The notes under the pieces were generated by a model. That model was not told the DNA's origin. It ran no database searches and saw only the letters and a list, made by a program, of their open reading frames with translations. The translations under genes and the position numbers were made by a program. DNA of 64,000 nt from Terriglobia bacterium (lineage in GTDB: Bacteria > Acidobacteriota > Terriglobia > Terriglobales > Acidobacteriaceae): assembly GCA_021324365.1 (NCBI GenBank), contig JAJPJE010000041.1, forward strand, positions 46,058-110,057. The letters are read 5' to 3'. Below, in pieces: positions 61,445 through 64,000 of this stretch (positions are counted from its first letter, which is position 1; each line of letters begins with the position of its first letter).

Positions 61445-63601
61445 TTATTCGTGAACGCCCAACTGCCAGAACAGGAATGACCAGATGTCCGTCCAGTCCT
61501 CCACTTGCTTTGCAATCGGCTTATCCAATCCGTGTCCAGCTTTCGTGTCCACTTCGAGCAGAATTGGATTGGATCCGCCATTCGCCGCTTGTAGACGCGC
61601 TGCCATCTTCTTCGCGTGCATTGGATCCACGCGCGTATCCGTATCGGCCGTCATGATCAAAGTCGCCGGATATTTCGTTCCATCGACCACATGATGGTAG
61701 GGCGAATATGCATATAGCCACTTAAACTGATCGGGATCATCCGCTGACCCGTATTCCGGAATCCATAGCTTGGCTATCTGGAAATTCTGATAACGCAGCA
61801 TATCGAGCAACGGCACCTGGCAGACGACTGCCTTGAACAATTCGGGATGCTGCGTCAGTGCGGCGCCGACCAGCAAACCTCCGTTGCTGCGACCACGAAT
61901 TCCGAGATGATCGGTGTCCGTGTATTTCTGCGCGATCAGGTACTCGGCCGCTGCGGCGAAGTCGTCAAACACGTTCTGCTTGTTGCCGAGCATGCCTGCG
62001 GCATGCCACTTCTCGCCGAACTCGCTGCCACCTCGAAGGTTTGCGTCGGCATAGACGCCGCCGTGCTCCAGCCAGATGAAGATCGCGCGCTCAAAGCTCG
62101 GCGTGCGGCTCAGGTTGAAGCCGCCGTATCCTGTCAGAAGCGTCGGGTTTTTGCCATTCAGCACCAGCCCCTTTTTGCTGACGATGAACATGGGCACGCG
62201 TGTGCCATCGTTGGAATGGAACCAGACCTGCTTCACTTCATACTGCTTCGAATCGATCGGCGCATTCACCTTCGCCCATTCCGAGGTCTTTTTACTCGCG
62301 ATCTCATATCTCAGAATCGTCGGCGGGATCGTATACGACTGAAATTCCAAGAATGCTTCCTTGCCATTTGCTTCGCCCTGCAGCCCCGACACTTTTCCCA
62401 GCGTAGGGAGCTTAACTTCGTTGATCAGCTTTCCATCGAGTCCGAATACCTTTACATGCGAAGTCGCATCCTGCTCGTATTCAGCGACGATCTCTCCTCC
62501 CACAATGCGGAATTCTTTCAGGACGGCATCTGTCTCCGGGATAATCTCGCGCCAGTTTTTGCGGTCGGGATGTTCTGCGGCTGCGACGCATAGGCGGAAC
62601 ATCGGCGCTCCGTCGTTCGTCATGATGTAGACATTTCCACGGAATGTCTTGGCTTCGTAAAGGTGCGGCGCGCCGGCAACGACGGTTGTAGGCGGCGCCT
62701 CGCTCGTGGTGTCCTTTAGAAAGACTTCGCTCTTCGCCCAACCCTGCTCCACGTTGATCGCGAGCCAGCGGCCATTTTCAGAAAGATCAAGGTTCGGCCA
62801 GTCCTGCGCGTCGCGACCAGCGCCAAAGATCAGCGGGTCCTTTTCCGGATAGCTGCCCAAGGCGTGATAGAAAACGTGGCGGTTGTACATTTCCTGTCCG
62901 CGCGGAACTTCGCCCGGTTTTGGATAGCGCGTGTAATAGAAGCCCGTGCCGTCGGGCCTCCACTGCAGGCTGGCGGCGCGGGTGCGCTCGATGGTATCGC
63001 GGAGAAGTTTGCCGGTGGCCGTCTCAATCACGTGCAGAGTGCTCAGCTCAGATCCGCTCGGCGAAGTACCGTAAGCGACGTACCTGCCATCGTGGCTCGG
63101 AAAAAACCAGTCCAGCGCAATGGTGCCGTCGGCCGCCTGCCGGTTCACATCGACCAGTACGCGGTCTTTTCCATTCACGCCCTCGCGAACATACAGCACC
63201 GGCTGATTCTGCGTGCCCTCACGGCGCTCGTAGAAATAAGAACCGCCACCCGTTTTCGGCGACCTCACATTGCCGATTTCCAGCAACTGTTGCAGGCGCG
63301 CGTGGATCTTGTCGCGCCCAGGCAGCGGATCGAGCACGCTGCGCGTGTACGCCGCCTCTTCCGCGACGAACTGCTGAGTCTCCGGACTGCGCGCATTTTC
63401 CAGCCAGCGGTAAGGGTCGGGGATCTTCACCCCGTACAGATCGTCGACGACGTTGTCCTTGCGCGCTTTTGGGGGTTTTAGCGCTGTCTTTGGAATGGAC
63501 GAGCCAGCACCGGATTTGTCGGTGGAACTGATGGCGGCGAACAGTAGCAAGGAAGAGAAGAAGATGAAGAAAAAAGTCATGAGCGCGAAACTGCTTCGCA
63601 T
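61445..63601 (-). CDS. Prolyl oligopeptidase family (S9) serine peptidase, exported
   Basis: This 718-residue peptidase has a signal sequence (SFALMTFFFIFFSSLLLFAAIS), an N-terminal beta-propeller region, and a C-terminal alpha/beta-hydrolase with the catalytic Ser in GIRGRSNGGLLVGAAL, Asp in MTADTDTRVDPMHAK and His in TKAGHGLDKP. It should cleave proline-containing peptides outside the cytoplasm. The ATG at 63601 has a GGGAG 6 bp upstream and is preferred over an in-frame ATG at 63613. It faces away from the tRNA gene. Confidence 0.93.
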   Translation of the reverse strand: MRSSFALMTFFFIFFSSLLLFAAISSTDKSGAGSSIPKTALKPPKARKDNVVDDLYGVKIPDPYRWLENARSPETQQFVAEEAAYTRSVLDPLPGRDKIHARLQQLLEIGNVRSPKTGGGSYFYERREGTQNQPVLYVREGVNGKDRVLVDVNRQAADGTIALDWFFPSHDGRYVAYGTSPSGSELSTLHVIETATGKLLRDTIERTRAASLQWRPDGTGFYYTRYPKPGEVPRGQEMYNRHVFYHALGSYPEKDPLIFGAGRDAQDWPNLDLSENGRWLAINVEQGWAKSEVFLKDTTSEAPPTTVVAGAPHLYEAKTFRGNVYIMTNDGAPMFRLCVAAAEHPDRKNWREIIPETDAVLKEFRIVGGEIVAEYEQDATSHVKVFGLDGKLINEVKLPTLGKVSGLQGEANGKEAFLEFQSYTIPPTILRYEIASKKTSEWAKVNAPIDSKQYEVKQVWFHSNDGTRVPMFIVSKKGLVLNGKNPTLLTGYGGFNLSRTPSFERAIFIWLEHGGVYADANLRGGSEFGEKWHAAGMLGNKQNVFDDFAAAAEYLIAQKYTDTDHLGIRGRSNGGLLVGAALTQHPELFKAVVCQVPLLDMLRYQNFQIAKLWIPEYGSADDPDQFKWLYAYSPYHHVVDGTKYPATLIMTADTDTRVDPMHAKKMAARLQAANGGSNPILLEVDTKAGHGLDKPIAKQVEDWTDIWSFLFWQLGVHE

Positions 63602-63771
63602 GGCAACTCCCAATGGAAGCGCAGGATTGGACTTTCAAAGAGCAATGAAAGAGGTTAACAGAAATCCTTGTACCTGCGGGCAGCCGCCCACTGCTGGAAA
63701 CCTATGCCATTACCAATGCAGAGGGAAAGCTAGTGAACGCGAGTGGGGATCAGCTACACGATCTCCGTGCA

Positions 63772-63815
63772 CCCTGACGATCTCTTTGACCCTGATGATC
63801 TCTTTGACCCTGACG
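63772..63815. repeat. 18-bp tandem repeat
   Basis: CCCTGACGATCTCTTTGA at 63772-63789 is repeated with one change at 63790-63807 and begins a third partial copy (CCCTGACG) at 63808. Each full unit ends in TTTGA, so every junction with the next CCC recreates a TTGACC -35-like hexamer. Confidence 0.85.
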
Positions 63816-63832
63816 CAGGAATCCGTTATAAA
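63804..63832 (+). promoter_or_regulatory. Promoter of tRNA-Asn
   Basis: TTGACC at 63804-63809 and TATAAA at 63827-63832 are separated by exactly 17 bp. The expected start near 63839 lies about 58 bp before the tRNA. A duplicate TTGACC at 63786-63791 sits 18 bp upstream through the tandem repeat. Confidence 0.85.
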
Positions 63833-63896
63833 TAGGTAGGCTTTTCCACAAAGCCCGACAACCTTAGCGCGTGCGCCGCACCCTGCGCACAGACAC

Positions 63897-63971
<75 letters not shown>

Positions 63972-64000
63972 TTCTTTCTTTGGGTTACGCGACCCAGCAA

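Overview
The window looks like a chromosomal segment of a Gram-negative, GC-rich environmental bacterium, most likely an Acidobacteriota member of the Koribacter/Terriglobia type. This is inferred from protein style, from dispersed intergenic repeats containing a CATTTCGAGCGAGG-like core, from lipid A genes (lpxL, lpxD), and from the combination of soil-type chemosensory arrays with [NiFe]-hydrogenase maturation genes. No ribosomal RNA or other taxonomic marker is present, so the assignment is tentative. Nothing looks like a prophage, insertion sequence or CRISPR array.

Layout: (1) 1-3227, the 3' end of a membrane formate dehydrogenase operon (fdhA partial, fdhB, fdhC, fdhE). (2) 3348-9337, a secreted STN-like protein, a minus-strand PAP2 phosphatase/glycosyltransferase group, a small membrane protein, a 0.9 kb intergenic stretch with terminator hairpins and repeats, a conserved hypothetical gene, and a minus-strand deiodinase-like thioredoxin-fold gene with an in-frame TGA exactly at the deiodinase selenocysteine position. 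(3) 9522-21529, a chemosensory operon (PilZ, DHp-only protein, CheY, three CheW, MCP, CheR, hybrid CheA with two Hpt domains, CheB, pseudo-receiver/DUF4388 protein, receiver/coiled-coil protein) closed by a hairpin. (4) 21710-40647, housekeeping: lpxL, lpxD, cytochrome c, a RibD-C reductase, lnt, prfB with its programmed +1 frameshift, a CDF-type transporter, an HD hydrolase, rarA, an RNA methyltransferase, tsaC, a YdcF protein, an HDAC-fold deacetylase, MarC, DUF92, Ku and a YVTN-repeat lipoprotein. (5) 40660-48888, a second, minus-strand chemosensory operon (MCP-CheW-CheR-CheA-CheB-CheY-CheX) with a strong terminator, and a TonB-C-like protein upstream. (6) 49200-54833, a GAF/PAS histidine kinase, a receiver and an NtrC-family sigma-54 activator in one overlapping operon, then a small secreted protein and a strong terminator. 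(7) 54923-60784, hypCDEABF. (8) 60799-63971, a YceH/DUF480 protein, a prolyl oligopeptidase, and tRNA-Asn with a strong promoter inside an 18-bp tandem repeat.

How the parts fit: formate dehydrogenase and the hyp maturation operon point to anaerobic or microaerobic use of formate and hydrogen. FDH-N/O alpha subunits often carry selenocysteine, which agrees with the selenoprotein candidate at 8603-9337, although no sel genes lie in the window. The two chemosensory arrays differ in design. The first has a nearly sensorless receptor, PilZ and DUF4388 partners and a multi-Hpt kinase, resembling pilus or alternative-function systems. The second has a conventional receptor with a four-helix-bundle-sized periplasmic region and a CheX phosphatase.

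The most interesting observation is the TGA-interrupted deiodinase-like gene with a SECIS-like hairpin just after the TGA. Automated annotation would probably split or truncate it.
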